DNA from: Chelonobacter oris | GTDB taxonomy: Bacteria; Pseudomonadota; Gammaproteobacteria; Enterobacterales; Pasteurellaceae | Assembly (NCBI RefSeq): GCF_000772535.1 | Contig: NZ_JSUM01000002.1 | Coordinates: 62,001-126,000 of the forward strand | Direction: 5' to 3' | DNA length: 64,000 nucleotides | Shown here: piece after piece, positions 20,334-27,921 of the stretch | Position numbering within the stretch: position 1 is the stretch's first letter | How the letters are laid out: each line of letters starts with the position of its first letter | Made by a program: the position numbers and the translations under genes | The notes under the pieces: model-generated | The model's input: the letters and a program-made list of their open reading frames with translations, nothing else | Told to the model about the DNA's origin: nothing | Database searches by the model: none

Positions 20334-20936
20334 TTATTCAAACAACCCCTTCACATACCCCACCGATCGATCCTTCCCCATCACCTGCGGTTGGCAAATC
20401 TCCAGCAGTGAACACGCCTTGCAATGCTTGCCATAAACAGGTGGCGGCGTTGCGCCGCTTTCCAGCAGTAACCGCACTTTGGAGATGACCGCCAACGTTT
20501 CGGCTCTAAGGCCGTCTGAAAAAACCACCGCTTCACGGTGGCGGGTTTGCCCATACCACAACGCTCCTTCACTCACCGCCTGCCCGCTCATTTCTTCCAA
20601 ACACAGGGCTTGAGCGCAGAGTTGGATTTTGTCCCAATTATCCGCCTTAGGTTTGCCGCGTTTGTACTCAATCGGTTTCAGACGGCCTGTATTCAGCTCA
20701 TGTTCAACCATATCGAGAATGCCGCTGATGCCAAGCTTTTCCACCGATGCATGCACGCTACGCTCAAACCGCACACCTTTGCGGGTTTCAGGCTCACCGC
20801 CGTCCACCCGCTCATGCAACACCCTGCCCTGCGCGGTCAAAAAATTCTCCGCCCACGCCTGCTCATTGTGTATCAGCGCACATTGGCGCGGACAAAAGGC
20901 GTAATGCTGTAGAGCGGAAAGCGGGATTGGGCGCAT
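20334..20936 (-). CDS. cas4: CRISPR exonuclease Cas4
   Basis: RecB-type iron-sulfur nuclease that trims prespacers and helps select those with a proper PAM. The protein has 200 residues. The cluster cysteines are in YAFCPRQCALI (first) and KHCKACSLLEIC (last three). The nuclease motifs are HERVD, GISGILDMVE and IEYKRGK, followed by a QLCAQALCLEEM segment corresponding to the QhxxY-like motif. The ATG at 20936 lies two bases after the cas7 stop, so it is translated from the same message. Two AG-type Neisseria uptake 12-mers lie within the gene. Confidence 0.96.
   Translation of the reverse strand: MRPIPLSALQHYAFCPRQCALIHNEQAWAENFLTAQGRVLHERVDGGEPETRKGVRFERSVHASVEKLGISGILDMVEHELNTGRLKPIEYKRGKPKADNWDKIQLCAQALCLEEMSGQAVSEGALWYGQTRHREAVVFSDGLRAETLAVISKVRLLLESGATPPPVYGKHCKACSLLEICQPQVMGKDRSVGYVKGLFE
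20509..20520 (+). repeat. Neisseria AG-DUS 12-mer in cas4
   Basis: Exact AGGCCGTCTGAA on the plus strand. Confidence 0.85.
20677..20688 (-). repeat. Neisseria AG-DUS 12-mer in cas4
   Basis: Plus strand TTCAGACGGCCT, exact complement of AGGCCGTCTGAA. Confidence 0.85.
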
Positions 20937-20938
20937 GG

Positions 20939-21802
20939 TTACAATAACTCTTCTACACTCACGCCATTGAGGCCGTCTGAAACCACGCTGATTTGATAAT
21001 CGCTGTAAGCCGCGGCAGGTGTGCCGCTCTCGCCGTGTACGCGTTCGACTTTGACCGCCTCAAACAGCTTGTGGGCAGGCTGGCTACCAAGTGCGGTATC
21101 GTGTTTGAATACAATGAGTTTGCGCGCAGCCATTTCACCACGGGCGGCGGAGCGGTCGTGTTCGAACATCAGCGTGAGTGCCTGCCACAGTTTTTGCAAA
21201 TCGTCGTCGCTAAAGCCGGTTTTTTCAGCCAGTTTGGCAGAGATAAAGCCGTGCACACGATAAAGCGCATAAGGTACGATGTATTTGCGCCCCATGGTAC
21301 GCTCTTTTTCGAGGTCTTTTTCGTTGGTAACAGCCATGCGGGTAATGGAAATTTCAAGCGGCACAATCGGGTCGATGGATTGGGCAAACGCCAGTTGCAC
21401 GGGGCCGCGCACTTGGCCGCTGTTGACTTCGGTGGTCATCACCGCACCGAATGTACGCACATCAAAGAAATTTTTGCACATCCAGGCGGTGATTTCACGG
21501 GCTTTGGCTTCGTCTCCGGGTAATTTTTTGGCTACGGACTCAACGCCCAAGGCTTCATAAGCCCGTTTGTTTTGCAGGTTTAATACGCTTTTTTCTTTGA
21601 CGTAAATTTCATAGCCTGCGGTGTTTTCTTCGCTCATTTCGATAAAGTTGCGGATTTTGCGTTTTAAGCAGACATCGGTCACCAAGCCTTTGCTCGATTC
21701 GGGATCGAGGCGGGGCATATTGCCTGCGTCGGGGTCGCCGTTGGGGTTGCCGTTGGTAACATCAAAAAAGAACACAAATTCATAACGGTTTTGAATAGAC
21801 AT
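20939..21802 (-). CDS. cas7: Cascade backbone protein Cas7 (Csd2)
   Basis: Repeated backbone subunit of the type I-C effector, which wraps the crRNA. The protein has 287 residues. It opens [30 protein letters not shown], the strongly conserved Csd2 N-terminus, followed by [16 protein letters not shown] central [27 protein letters not shown] segment is also characteristic. GGAG lies just ahead of the ATG. The gap to cas8c is 2 bases. A Neisseria AG-DUS lies near the 3' end. Confidence 0.97.
   Translation of the reverse strand: MSIQNRYEFVFFFDVTNGNPNGDPDAGNMPRLDPESSKGLVTDVCLKRKIRNFIEMSEENTAGYEIYVKEKSVLNLQNKRAYEALGVESVAKKLPGDEAKAREITAWMCKNFFDVRTFGAVMTTEVNSGQVRGPVQLAFAQSIDPIVPLEISITRMAVTNEKDLEKERTMGRKYIVPYALYRVHGFISAKLAEKTGFSDDDLQKLWQALTLMFEHDRSAARGEMAARKLIVFKHDTALGSQPAHKLFEAVKVERVHGESGTPAAAYSDYQISVVSDGLNGVSVEELL
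20970..20981 (+). repeat. Neisseria AG-DUS 12-mer in cas7
   Basis: Exact AGGCCGTCTGAA on the plus strand, near the 3' end of cas7. Confidence 0.85.
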
Positions 21803-21804
21803 TT

Positions 21805-23622
21805 TTATTCTCCTTGAGATTCTGCGGATTTTTTGGTGAAGTAATGCTGTTTTTGCTGGTAGTAACCAATCGAAAACCGCCCTTGCTCGTCAATATTAAA
21901 ATGACGGGGATAGGTCTCAGGCAGTTTGCCGATGATTTCGCCCAAGTCTTTTTCCAAATTTACCGCCATGCCTGCTTTGTCTTTACGCAGTCGTGATAAA
22001 TGGTGTTTTGCCCCCGCCAGCAAACGCGGAAACACCGAAAACGGCACCGCCGATGCCGAACCGTAATAACGGTCGCCAATGCCGGCGTTAACATCGCCCA
22101 ATGCCTGCAACTGAATGCGTTCTAACACTGCAAACAACCTGCCAAGCAAATAAGCCGTATGTTGGCTTTCTTGATTTAATGCCATTGGAACTTCCTCCTT
22201 AATCAAACCCTTACGATAACGTCGCTGTAAAACAGCTTTGATGAGCGCCACTCGCAAACCGTTGACATCACCGTCTGCCCGAATGCGGGTAATCAGTTGC
22301 GTTAACAGGCTGAGCGGATACGGCGAGCCGCTGATAACCGCTCTTGCCATTTCGCCCGCCAATATGGGAGAAATGGTCTCTGCTTTTGGCTTTTCATAAC
22401 GACCTTCATTATTTTTAAACTTAATTGCTGTTTCAAGTAAAAGCCCGAACATTGACGGCGGTGTTCTCCATGCACAAGGCTCTAATGCCAAATCCTGCCA
22501 GTGTTGCGCTATATTTTCCGCTAACTGCCCAAAGCGGGTATCCAGCCAAAATCGCACTGAAATCCGTGCCGCATTGGGCGATAAACCCAACACATAAAAA
22601 CGGGTATCGGGCGACAAATCGGGGGCGACTTCCTGCATGGGCCGCCCTTTGGCGATTTGTTCCAGCACGTTGAACAGCTTCCGACTTTCCTGCTCGTCTG
22701 TTGGCGGTTTGAGCAAGGCGGCAAAAAAGCCCTCTGCCGCTACCGCACTTTTCGTATTTTTTGCACCATCAGCTTCCGCCCAAAATACCGTGCTGGCATC
22801 ACCGATGTTGAGGCAATGCCCGTTTTCACGCCGAAGCAGATAATTAAGTGCGGTGGTGTAGGCAAAGGCGGCCGCTTCCGACACCGGCGCATTCGCCCCC
22901 TGCTCTTTGCCAAACGAAGCAAACGATTTTTGATTAAACGAAATAATCGAACCGCCCGAACTCTGCCCGCCAACCACGCCTTTAATCGCGGGGTGCAAAC
23001 GGGCAATCGGTGCTGCCTCACCACTAATCAAACACAAACCCTGCTCAGCTTCATCGTTTTTCAGACGACCTGTCCACAAGCTTTGGGCTGCCGGTCGTTT
23101 GTGAATCAAGTTAGAGGGCATATCAAGGGCAAATACCACATTGGCATCCAGCATTTCAGATAAGCAGCGTGGGTGCTCGGAAAATTGCTTAGGTTGCCAC
23201 TGTTCTAAAAACTTACGCAACGCCAAAAGTCCCGTGTCTTCGCTGTCTTTTAAAATATCCAAATGAAACTGCTGAAACGCCAGAAAGGTTTTTTCAGACG
23301 GCATCATCGGCCGGTCTTTGGCGCTTGCCTTGTCTTTATTTGCTTCTACACCTAAGGCATAAGCGGTTTTGTCCCATAAAAAATTCGATTTCACGCCGGA
23401 GGTGCGTTTTTCAGGACGCGGTACGTTCATCAGCTTAGGTTGCGGTTTTTTATCGGCAGTAAAATTCGGCACCACATCGACCAATATGCCGTCTGAATTC
23501 AGCACCAATACCCAACTGATTTTCTGCTCGCTAAAGCCATAGGGCGGTACTTTAGGGTTGCCCATTTCATCAGTCTGCTCCGCCAAACGCCTGCAATAAC
23601 GGACAAGAGAAGCTAAAATCAT
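21805..23622 (-). CDS. cas8c: Cascade large subunit Cas8c (Csd1)
   Basis: Large subunit of the type I-C effector, which recognises the PAM and positions target DNA. The protein has 605 residues, in the usual range. It opens [16 protein letters not shown] and has the Csd1-type segments [22 protein letters not shown] and [49 protein letters not shown]. In type I-C the small subunit Cas11c is usually translated from an internal start in the 3' part of cas8c; I did not fix that start. The ATG overlaps the cas5c stop by 4 bases. Three Neisseria-type uptake 12-mers and two Pasteurellaceae cores lie within. Confidence 0.96.
   Translation of the reverse strand: MILASLVRYCRRLAEQTDEMGNPKVPPYGFSEQKISWVLVLNSDGILVDVVPNFTADKKPQPKLMNVPRPEKRTSGVKSNFLWDKTAYALGVEANKDKASAKDRPMMPSEKTFLAFQQFHLDILKDSEDTGLLALRKFLEQWQPKQFSEHPRCLSEMLDANVVFALDMPSNLIHKRPAAQSLWTGRLKNDEAEQGLCLISGEAAPIARLHPAIKGVVGGQSSGGSIISFNQKSFASFGKEQGANAPVSEAAAFAYTTALNYLLRRENGHCLNIGDASTVFWAEADGAKNTKSAVAAEGFFAALLKPPTDEQESRKLFNVLEQIAKGRPMQEVAPDLSPDTRFYVLGLSPNAARISVRFWLDTRFGQLAENIAQHWQDLALEPCAWRTPPSMFGLLLETAIKFKNNEGRYEKPKAETISPILAGEMARAVISGSPYPLSLLTQLITRIRADGDVNGLRVALIKAVLQRRYRKGLIKEEVPMALNQESQHTAYLLGRLFAVLERIQLQALGDVNAGIGDRYYGSASAVPFSVFPRLLAGAKHHLSRLRKDKAGMAVNLEKDLGEIIGKLPETYPRHFNIDEQGRFSIGYYQQKQHYFTKKSAESQGE
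23060..23071 (-). repeat. Neisseria uptake variant AGGTCGTCTGAA in cas8c
   Basis: Plus strand TTCAGACGACCT; the complement AGGTCGTCTGAA equals the variant I recall from the N. mucosa group. Confidence 0.7.
23293..23304 (-). repeat. Neisseria AT-DUS 12-mer in cas8c
   Basis: Plus strand TTCAGACGGCAT, exact complement of ATGCCGTCTGAA. Confidence 0.85.
23486..23497 (+). repeat. Neisseria AT-DUS 12-mer in cas8c
   Basis: Exact ATGCCGTCTGAA on the plus strand. Confidence 0.85.
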
Positions 23623-24293
23623 ACCTTCACCTCTTCAGCATAAAACGGCGGCACGTCAATCGCACCACCCTGCATTTGCGCACGAAAAAAACGGGGCAAA
23701 TTATCCCCGTCAAAATCAATATCGTGCAACATCCAGCCCAAATCACGGTTTAGCTCGCTTTCAGGCAGGCAAGATTCAGGCAGCGGATCGTGATCGTCAA
23801 GCAAGGCAAAATGCGCCGGAAATTCACGCACGCCCATACACGGCTGCTGAAAACACTGTCCCTTACCCGCGCGGCGTTTAAACATCTCGATATGCTTGGT
23901 AATATTGTCGCCCTCACCCGCTTTCGGTGTCATCACAATATGCGCTTCAATCACATACGCCACCTCCTTCAACACCGTCGCCGCCCGTTGCTGGCGATCA
24001 TCATCAATCACGGTGTACAAATCCTGCACGCTTTTACGTCTCATCGCCCCGCTGACTTTGCCGGCAGAAATCTTACTGCCCAATTCATTACGCCGCACCG
24101 ACTCAAACCGAATCGGCTTCAATACATAAATCTTATCCACCACCCAACGAATCGCCGGCTTCCAATGCACCGCCGCCAACACCCCGCGCGCCGCGGACGG
24201 CGTAATCACATCATAAGACACCCGCTCCACCTTCATTTCAGGACGGGTAAAGCAGGCGTGTTCGCCCCAGATGTGTAGACGCACTTTATTCAT
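23619..24293 (-). CDS. cas5c: Cas5c, pre-crRNA endonuclease
   Basis: In type I-C, Cas5c replaces Cas6: it cuts the repeat RNA and stays bound to the crRNA handle. The protein has 224 residues. It opens VRLHIWGEHACFTRPEMKVERVSYDVITPSAARGVLAAVHW, the conserved RAMP N-terminus with its PSAARG helix; the glycine-rich region around GQCFQQPCMGVREFPAHF corresponds to the conserved C-terminal segment. GGAGA precedes the ATG. It is the first gene of the compact cas5c-cas8c-cas7-cas4 run and is separated from cas3 by about 860 bp that include a DUF2188 gene and decayed repeats. Confidence 0.96.
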   Translation of the reverse strand: MNKVRLHIWGEHACFTRPEMKVERVSYDVITPSAARGVLAAVHWKPAIRWVVDKIYVLKPIRFESVRRNELGSKISAGKVSGAMRRKSVQDLYTVIDDDRQQRAATVLKEVAYVIEAHIVMTPKAGEGDNITKHIEMFKRRAGKGQCFQQPCMGVREFPAHFALLDDHDPLPESCLPESELNRDLGWMLHDIDFDGDNLPRFFRAQMQGGAIDVPPFYAEEVKV

Positions 24294-24345
24294 GCATTCT
24301 CCTTCATTATTATACGTTTATCCACTTATACTTTATGACTAACAC

Positions 24346-24373
24346 ACGTCCTCACAAGAAGGACGTTCTTTTT
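24346..24373 (+). terminator. Terminator-like hairpin facing the plus strand
   Basis: ACGTCCT and AGGACGT form a 7-bp stem with loop CACAAGA, followed directly by TCTTTTT on the plus strand. All nearby genes run on the minus strand, so no obvious transcript needs this terminator. It may be left over from an earlier arrangement. Confidence 0.4.
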
Positions 24374-24393
24374 ACTGCAAACCATACAAAATT

Positions 24394-24425
24394 ATTTCAA
24401 CACACAGCCGCACAAGGCAACTGAG
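24394..24425 (-). repeat. Decayed CRISPR repeat between cas5c and the DUF2188 gene
   Basis: Begins ATTTCAACACACAGCCGC, then AAGGC and CTG. Allowing one deletion, about 24 of 32 positions agree with the array repeat. The stem arms no longer pair well. It lies on the far side of the cas operon from the working array. Confidence 0.7.
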
Positions 24426-24463
24426 GGAATACAACAAGGAAAAACACCTTCAATCAATTCATT

Positions 24464-24495
24464 ATTTCAGCATAGACAGCCAAACGACTTAACAC
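24464..24495 (-). repeat. Second, more decayed CRISPR repeat
   Basis: Begins ATTTCAGCATAGACAGCC, resembling the repeat's first 18 bases with substitutions. It lies 38 bases after the decayed repeat at 24394, one spacer length. The 3' half is not recognisable. Confidence 0.5.
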
Positions 24496-24520
24496 CAAAC
24501 TAACGACTTAACACCAAACT
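24483..24520. repeat. Tandem 19-bp direct repeat
   Basis: Two perfect head-to-tail copies of AACGACTTAACACCAAACT (24483-24501 and 24502-24520). Looks like recent slippage or residue of an eroded array; no function is evident. Confidence 0.8.
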
Positions 24521-24605
24521 TAAGCTAAGCCGTAGTACACACTTTATGGATATGTAAGTTGTTTTGCTCCGACTCTATCAAGCTAGTAATAATGTTCTCA
24601 ACAAA

Positions 24606-24833
24606 CTACTTTTTATCTTTTGGAGGATGCGGATCGTTACCATAACTATTACCCGCCCGAATTCTGCCATCCAGACCATGCACCTTCGTATCAGATTTCT
24701 GATTTCGTGCTATTTCTTCCGCACGGCTAATCGCCTTTTCTTGCGTTGAATACACCGCTGTTGCTTTTGCATTCCCGTCCCCTTTTACTGCCCATCCTTC
24801 AGGATGGGGAACAACATGTTGATTTTTTGACAT
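24606..24833 (-). CDS. DUF2188 domain protein
   Basis: Small protein of 75 residues matching DUF2188 throughout: NQHVVPHPEGWAVKGDGNAKATAVYSTQEKAISRAEEIA, then KVHGLDGRIRAGNSYGNDPHPPKDKK. The family is widespread, short and of unknown function; it is basic and soluble with no signal peptide. It lies between cas3 and cas5c on the same strand, with about 310 bp of non-coding DNA on each side, so it probably has its own promoter. DUF2188 genes are often found on mobile DNA or in stress contexts, but I have no evidence for a CRISPR role. Confidence 0.85.
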   Translation of the reverse strand: MSKNQHVVPHPEGWAVKGDGNAKATAVYSTQEKAISRAEEIARNQKSDTKVHGLDGRIRAGNSYGNDPHPPKDKK

Positions 24834-25153
24834 AACTCACTCCCAACAATTTACCTTACTTACTAAATTAAATAGTAATCTATACCCTTTCCAATCAAAG
24901 GTCAACTTTTTAACTTCAATTTAGTATGAAAGGAAGAATTAGTTGTATACTGAAACCTAGAGATGCCTGGGCTAAACAATACAATCACGCTTACGTTTCA
25001 ACACGATTAATAACTTAAATTATTTAACCTATGTAAACTATATTTACAATAACTATTAAATTTAATAAAGCACATTACCCTCCTGTTGGACAATACTTAA
25101 CCTTAGATACTATCCACCACATTACAAGCATAGCCCGTAAAAATAAATCTCTT
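24834..25153. other. Non-coding stretch between cas3 and the DUF2188 gene
   Basis: 320 bp, AT-rich, with no supportable gene. It contains GTTTCAACAC at 24995-25004, identical to the first ten bases of the array repeat but without the hairpin, possibly another eroded repeat. The promoter of the DUF2188 gene should lie at its lower end. Confidence 0.6.
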
Positions 25154-27427
25154 TTAAAATACAGATTGTTCAGAGGCAATAAAATCAGGATTATCCCAAC
25201 TCAACCCCGCCACCTCATCATACAAATCCAACCCAATCAGGCTGTAAAACTGCTTGCCGAATTTCGGCTCATTCACTGCTTCTATCTGCCCTGCTTTATA
25301 GAGTGCTGTCAAAGCATTTTCGGGAATTTGCACGGTGTAAGGTTGCAGTTTGCGCAAGATGCCACCGATTTGGTCGGCGTGGTGCAGGCGGTTAATCAGG
25401 GCTTCGGCTTCGTTATCAAACGGGATAATCAGCGGCTGCATATGGGCTTCGATCATGCGGAATTTTGGGGCGATGGTTTGGAAGGGGAAATCCATGCTTT
25501 GCCCTGCATCTTGATGGTCGGCTAAAATCTTTTTATGGTCGAGCTCGCTGCCTTTTTGGGTGTAAACTTCTTTGAAATAGGCACTGATTGCTGCTGTGGA
25601 GAGCAAATCATCGGTGTATTGGCGCACCACCCCGCGCATTGCCCCTGCGAGCAAGCCCAATTCGGCAGGGGCTTTCCACTCTGCTTCAGGCTGGAATACC
25701 CAAACAAAACTGCTTTCAGACGGCCTCTTGCTCTCCCGATTGCAACGTCCTGCGGCTTGGGCAATGCTGTCGAGCCCGGCTTCAGCACGCATCACCAAGG
25801 GAAAATCCACGTCCACACCTGCTTCAATTAAGGAAGTGGCGATTACACGACAAGGCTTGCCGCTTTTCAGACGGCATCGGATTGCGTCCAGCGTTTGGCT
25901 GCGGTGTTTGGCACACATCAAGGTGGTGAGATGAAACACGCCTTCTAGTGATTTGGCGTTGTCATACAGGCTGCGGGCGTGACGGCGGTTGTTGACGATA
26001 ATGAGGATTTGCGGGTGTTCGGCGAGCTTGGCTTGCAGGTCGACATCGGTTTGCAAGCCGATATGCTGCACGGTGGTGCGGCGTAATTGGGCAAAAAGTG
26101 CGGTCGGATTGGGGGCGAGTTCGCGCACGTTGTCAAAACCGCGATAAAAGCCGTGTTCGCTCTGCACCGCGGGTTGGGTGGCGGTACACATCACCACGGA
26201 GCAATGATAATTCTGCGCCAGCTCTTTAATCGCCTGCATAATCGGCAACAACAAATGCAGCGGCAACATTTGCGCTTCATCAAGGATAATCACACTGCCG
26301 GTGATGTTGTGTAACTTACGGCAACGTGATGAGCGGTCGGCAAACAGCGATTCGAAAAACTGCACCGCGGTGGTAACCACAATCGGCTTGTCCCAATTCT
26401 CTGAAGCCAACCGCAGCTTGTCTTTGCTGTGTTCGTCTTGCAGTTTGGCATCATCAAAGCTGCTGTGGTGTTCAAGCACCGCACTTTCGCCCAAATCGCC
26501 AAAGGCTTTGCGAAACTCGGCAGCGTTTTGCTCGATGATGCTGGTAAACGGTATCACATAAATCACCCGCCGCATGCCGTGCTGTTTGGCATGCTCTAGA
26601 GCAAATGCCATTGAGGTGAACGTTTTGCCGCCGCCTGTCGGCACGGTAAGGGTGAACAAGCCTTTTGGCTGCTCGGCTTGTGCAACGGCATGGTCGAGAA
26701 TGTCGCTGCGCAGGCGGTTAAGCGCGGCATTGCGTTGTTGCTCCGGAGTGTTGTTGGGTGCTGTGGCAATCCGTCGTCTGAAAGATGTAATAAACTGATT
26801 GAACTGTGGTTGCAAAGCGTTTAAATCAGGCGAATCACCCCGTAAAACAGGCTTGTTCTCAAGCTTTGCGTAAAAGGCTTCGGTATCAAGAAAATCAGCG
26901 TCCACCAAACAGGAATACAACATACGAGTGAAGAAGGCAAACGAGAACAACGGTTGATGTTGATCGGCTTTTAGATTGGGTTCAGGTAAATTTTCAGGCA
27001 AGATAATTTCTTGTTGCCAAACCTTATCAAGCTGTGGAATGTGTTGATTAAATTGCAAATCCAAACGCTGCTTTAAGGTGCGGCGGTTGTCGCCTTCACC
27101 ATCGCCGTTTGCCAAACCTGCATGATGACCGGCAATGCAAAATGCCATCAGTTTGCCGATGTACGGGTATTTTTCAAATGCAATTTTTGCCCCTGCTGTG
27201 GCATGGTCAACCTTTTTACCGCCATGCAGACGGGCGTTGAACTCAGGCGCATATTTACCCACATCATGCAATTGCCCGGTATAACGCGCCATTTCTTGCG
27301 CACCGAAAAAAACGGCAAACCCTGCCGCCAGCTCACCCACATTACGGGCATGGCTGCGCAGGGTTTGCCAGTCACAGTGGTCTTCACGCTTTCCTGAGTG
27401 GGCGTAATACTTAATAGGCTTGCGCAT
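25154..27427 (-). CDS. cas3: Helicase-nuclease Cas3 (HD + DExD/H)
   Basis: Degrades target DNA recruited by the type I-C effector. The protein has 757 residues. The N-terminal HD nuclease domain shows LHDVGKYAPEF near residue 53, HATAGAKIA and IAGHHAGL. The helicase follows: Walker A VPTGGGKTFTS near 265, DEAQ box ILDEAQMLPLH, motif III MCTATQPAV, and motif VI region AQAAGRCNRES. GGAG precedes the ATG at 27427. It is the upstream end of the cas locus, separated from cas5c by the DUF2188 gene and decayed repeats. It carries two exact Neisseria-type uptake 12-mers, one degenerate copy, and Pasteurellaceae cores at 26096 and 26478. Confidence 0.97.
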   Translation of the reverse strand: MRKPIKYYAHSGKREDHCDWQTLRSHARNVGELAAGFAVFFGAQEMARYTGQLHDVGKYAPEFNARLHGGKKVDHATAGAKIAFEKYPYIGKLMAFCIAGHHAGLANGDGEGDNRRTLKQRLDLQFNQHIPQLDKVWQQEIILPENLPEPNLKADQHQPLFSFAFFTRMLYSCLVDADFLDTEAFYAKLENKPVLRGDSPDLNALQPQFNQFITSFRRRIATAPNNTPEQQRNAALNRLRSDILDHAVAQAEQPKGLFTLTVPTGGGKTFTSMAFALEHAKQHGMRRVIYVIPFTSIIEQNAAEFRKAFGDLGESAVLEHHSSFDDAKLQDEHSKDKLRLASENWDKPIVVTTAVQFFESLFADRSSRCRKLHNITGSVIILDEAQMLPLHLLLPIMQAIKELAQNYHCSVVMCTATQPAVQSEHGFYRGFDNVRELAPNPTALFAQLRRTTVQHIGLQTDVDLQAKLAEHPQILIIVNNRRHARSLYDNAKSLEGVFHLTTLMCAKHRSQTLDAIRCRLKSGKPCRVIATSLIEAGVDVDFPLVMRAEAGLDSIAQAAGRCNRESKRPSESSFVWVFQPEAEWKAPAELGLLAGAMRGVVRQYTDDLLSTAAISAYFKEVYTQKGSELDHKKILADHQDAGQSMDFPFQTIAPKFRMIEAHMQPLIIPFDNEAEALINRLHHADQIGGILRKLQPYTVQIPENALTALYKAGQIEAVNEPKFGKQFYSLIGLDLYDEVAGLSWDNPDFIASEQSVF
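25715..25726 (-). repeat. Neisseria AG-DUS 12-mer in cas3
   Basis: Plus strand TTCAGACGGCCT, exact complement of AGGCCGTCTGAA. Confidence 0.85.
25866..25877 (-). repeat. Neisseria AT-DUS 12-mer in cas3
   Basis: Plus strand TTCAGACGGCAT, exact complement of ATGCCGTCTGAA. Confidence 0.85.
26771..26782 (+). repeat. Degenerate Neisseria uptake sequence in cas3
   Basis: CCGTCGTCTGAA, matching the variant AGGTCGTCTGAA at 10 of 12 positions. Confidence 0.45.
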
Positions 27428-27853
27428 ATTAATTTCTCCAGGTAATACTCAAATGAATTTTAATATTTTCAAAATTAATTTTGTCACTTTAAAAAACACT
27501 TTGTCTTAACACAACATCAAAGTTGATATTAAATATAGCAATTATAATAACTAAAATATACTCGAAATAATTCATGCCTTAATTATACATCATCAACTTT
27601 ATTAATAATAACTTTTTCCCATTTATCTCCATAAAGATCGCATTAAAATAAAGTGCGGTTCACACTAGGAAAACTCGCCATCCCTCACATGTTATAGGAA
27701 TGATTTTAGGCACAAGCAGAGAATATTTGAATGGCATTAAAAATAAAAAATCCGCACCTTAATAAACGGAATGATGGATCCGATTTTAGGGTGCAGATAA
27801 AAAATTGATGAGGTTATGAATATAGCAGTACTTTTAACTTTCCGGTTTTAATT
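27428..27853. other. AT-rich intergenic region between deaD and cas3
   Basis: About 425 bp without a supportable gene. The part next to cas3 (27430-27600) is very AT-rich and should hold the cas3 promoter on the minus strand. A Pasteurellaceae uptake core lies near 27651. An imperfect inverted pair GCACCTTAA/TTAGGGTGC lies around 27753-27802. This is the outer boundary of the cas locus; no attachment site or insertion sequence was recognised. Confidence 0.55.
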
Positions 27854-27889
27854 TTTTATCCGGACAATATTTTTCCTGTCCGGATAAAA
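27854..27889. terminator. Perfect 13-bp inverted repeat downstream of deaD
   Basis: TTTTATCCGGACA and its exact complement flank a 10-base loop, 33 bases after the deaD stop on the minus strand. The stem is strong, but the T/A-rich ends are part of the stem and not a free T-run. It is likely the deaD terminator, or possibly an operator. Confidence 0.6.
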
Positions 27890-27921
27890 TCAAAAAAAGC
27901 AAAACACTGTTATTTAAATTA

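Noticed and set aside
24564-24749. 61-codon plus-strand frame across the DUF2188 gene
   Set aside because: Overlaps the convincing DUF2188 frame on the other strand and has no family match.
17200-27700. Insertion sequences, integrase genes or attachment sites bounding the CRISPR locus
   Set aside because: No transposase or integrase frame and no clear long flanking repeats were seen; natural transformation explains acquisition without them.
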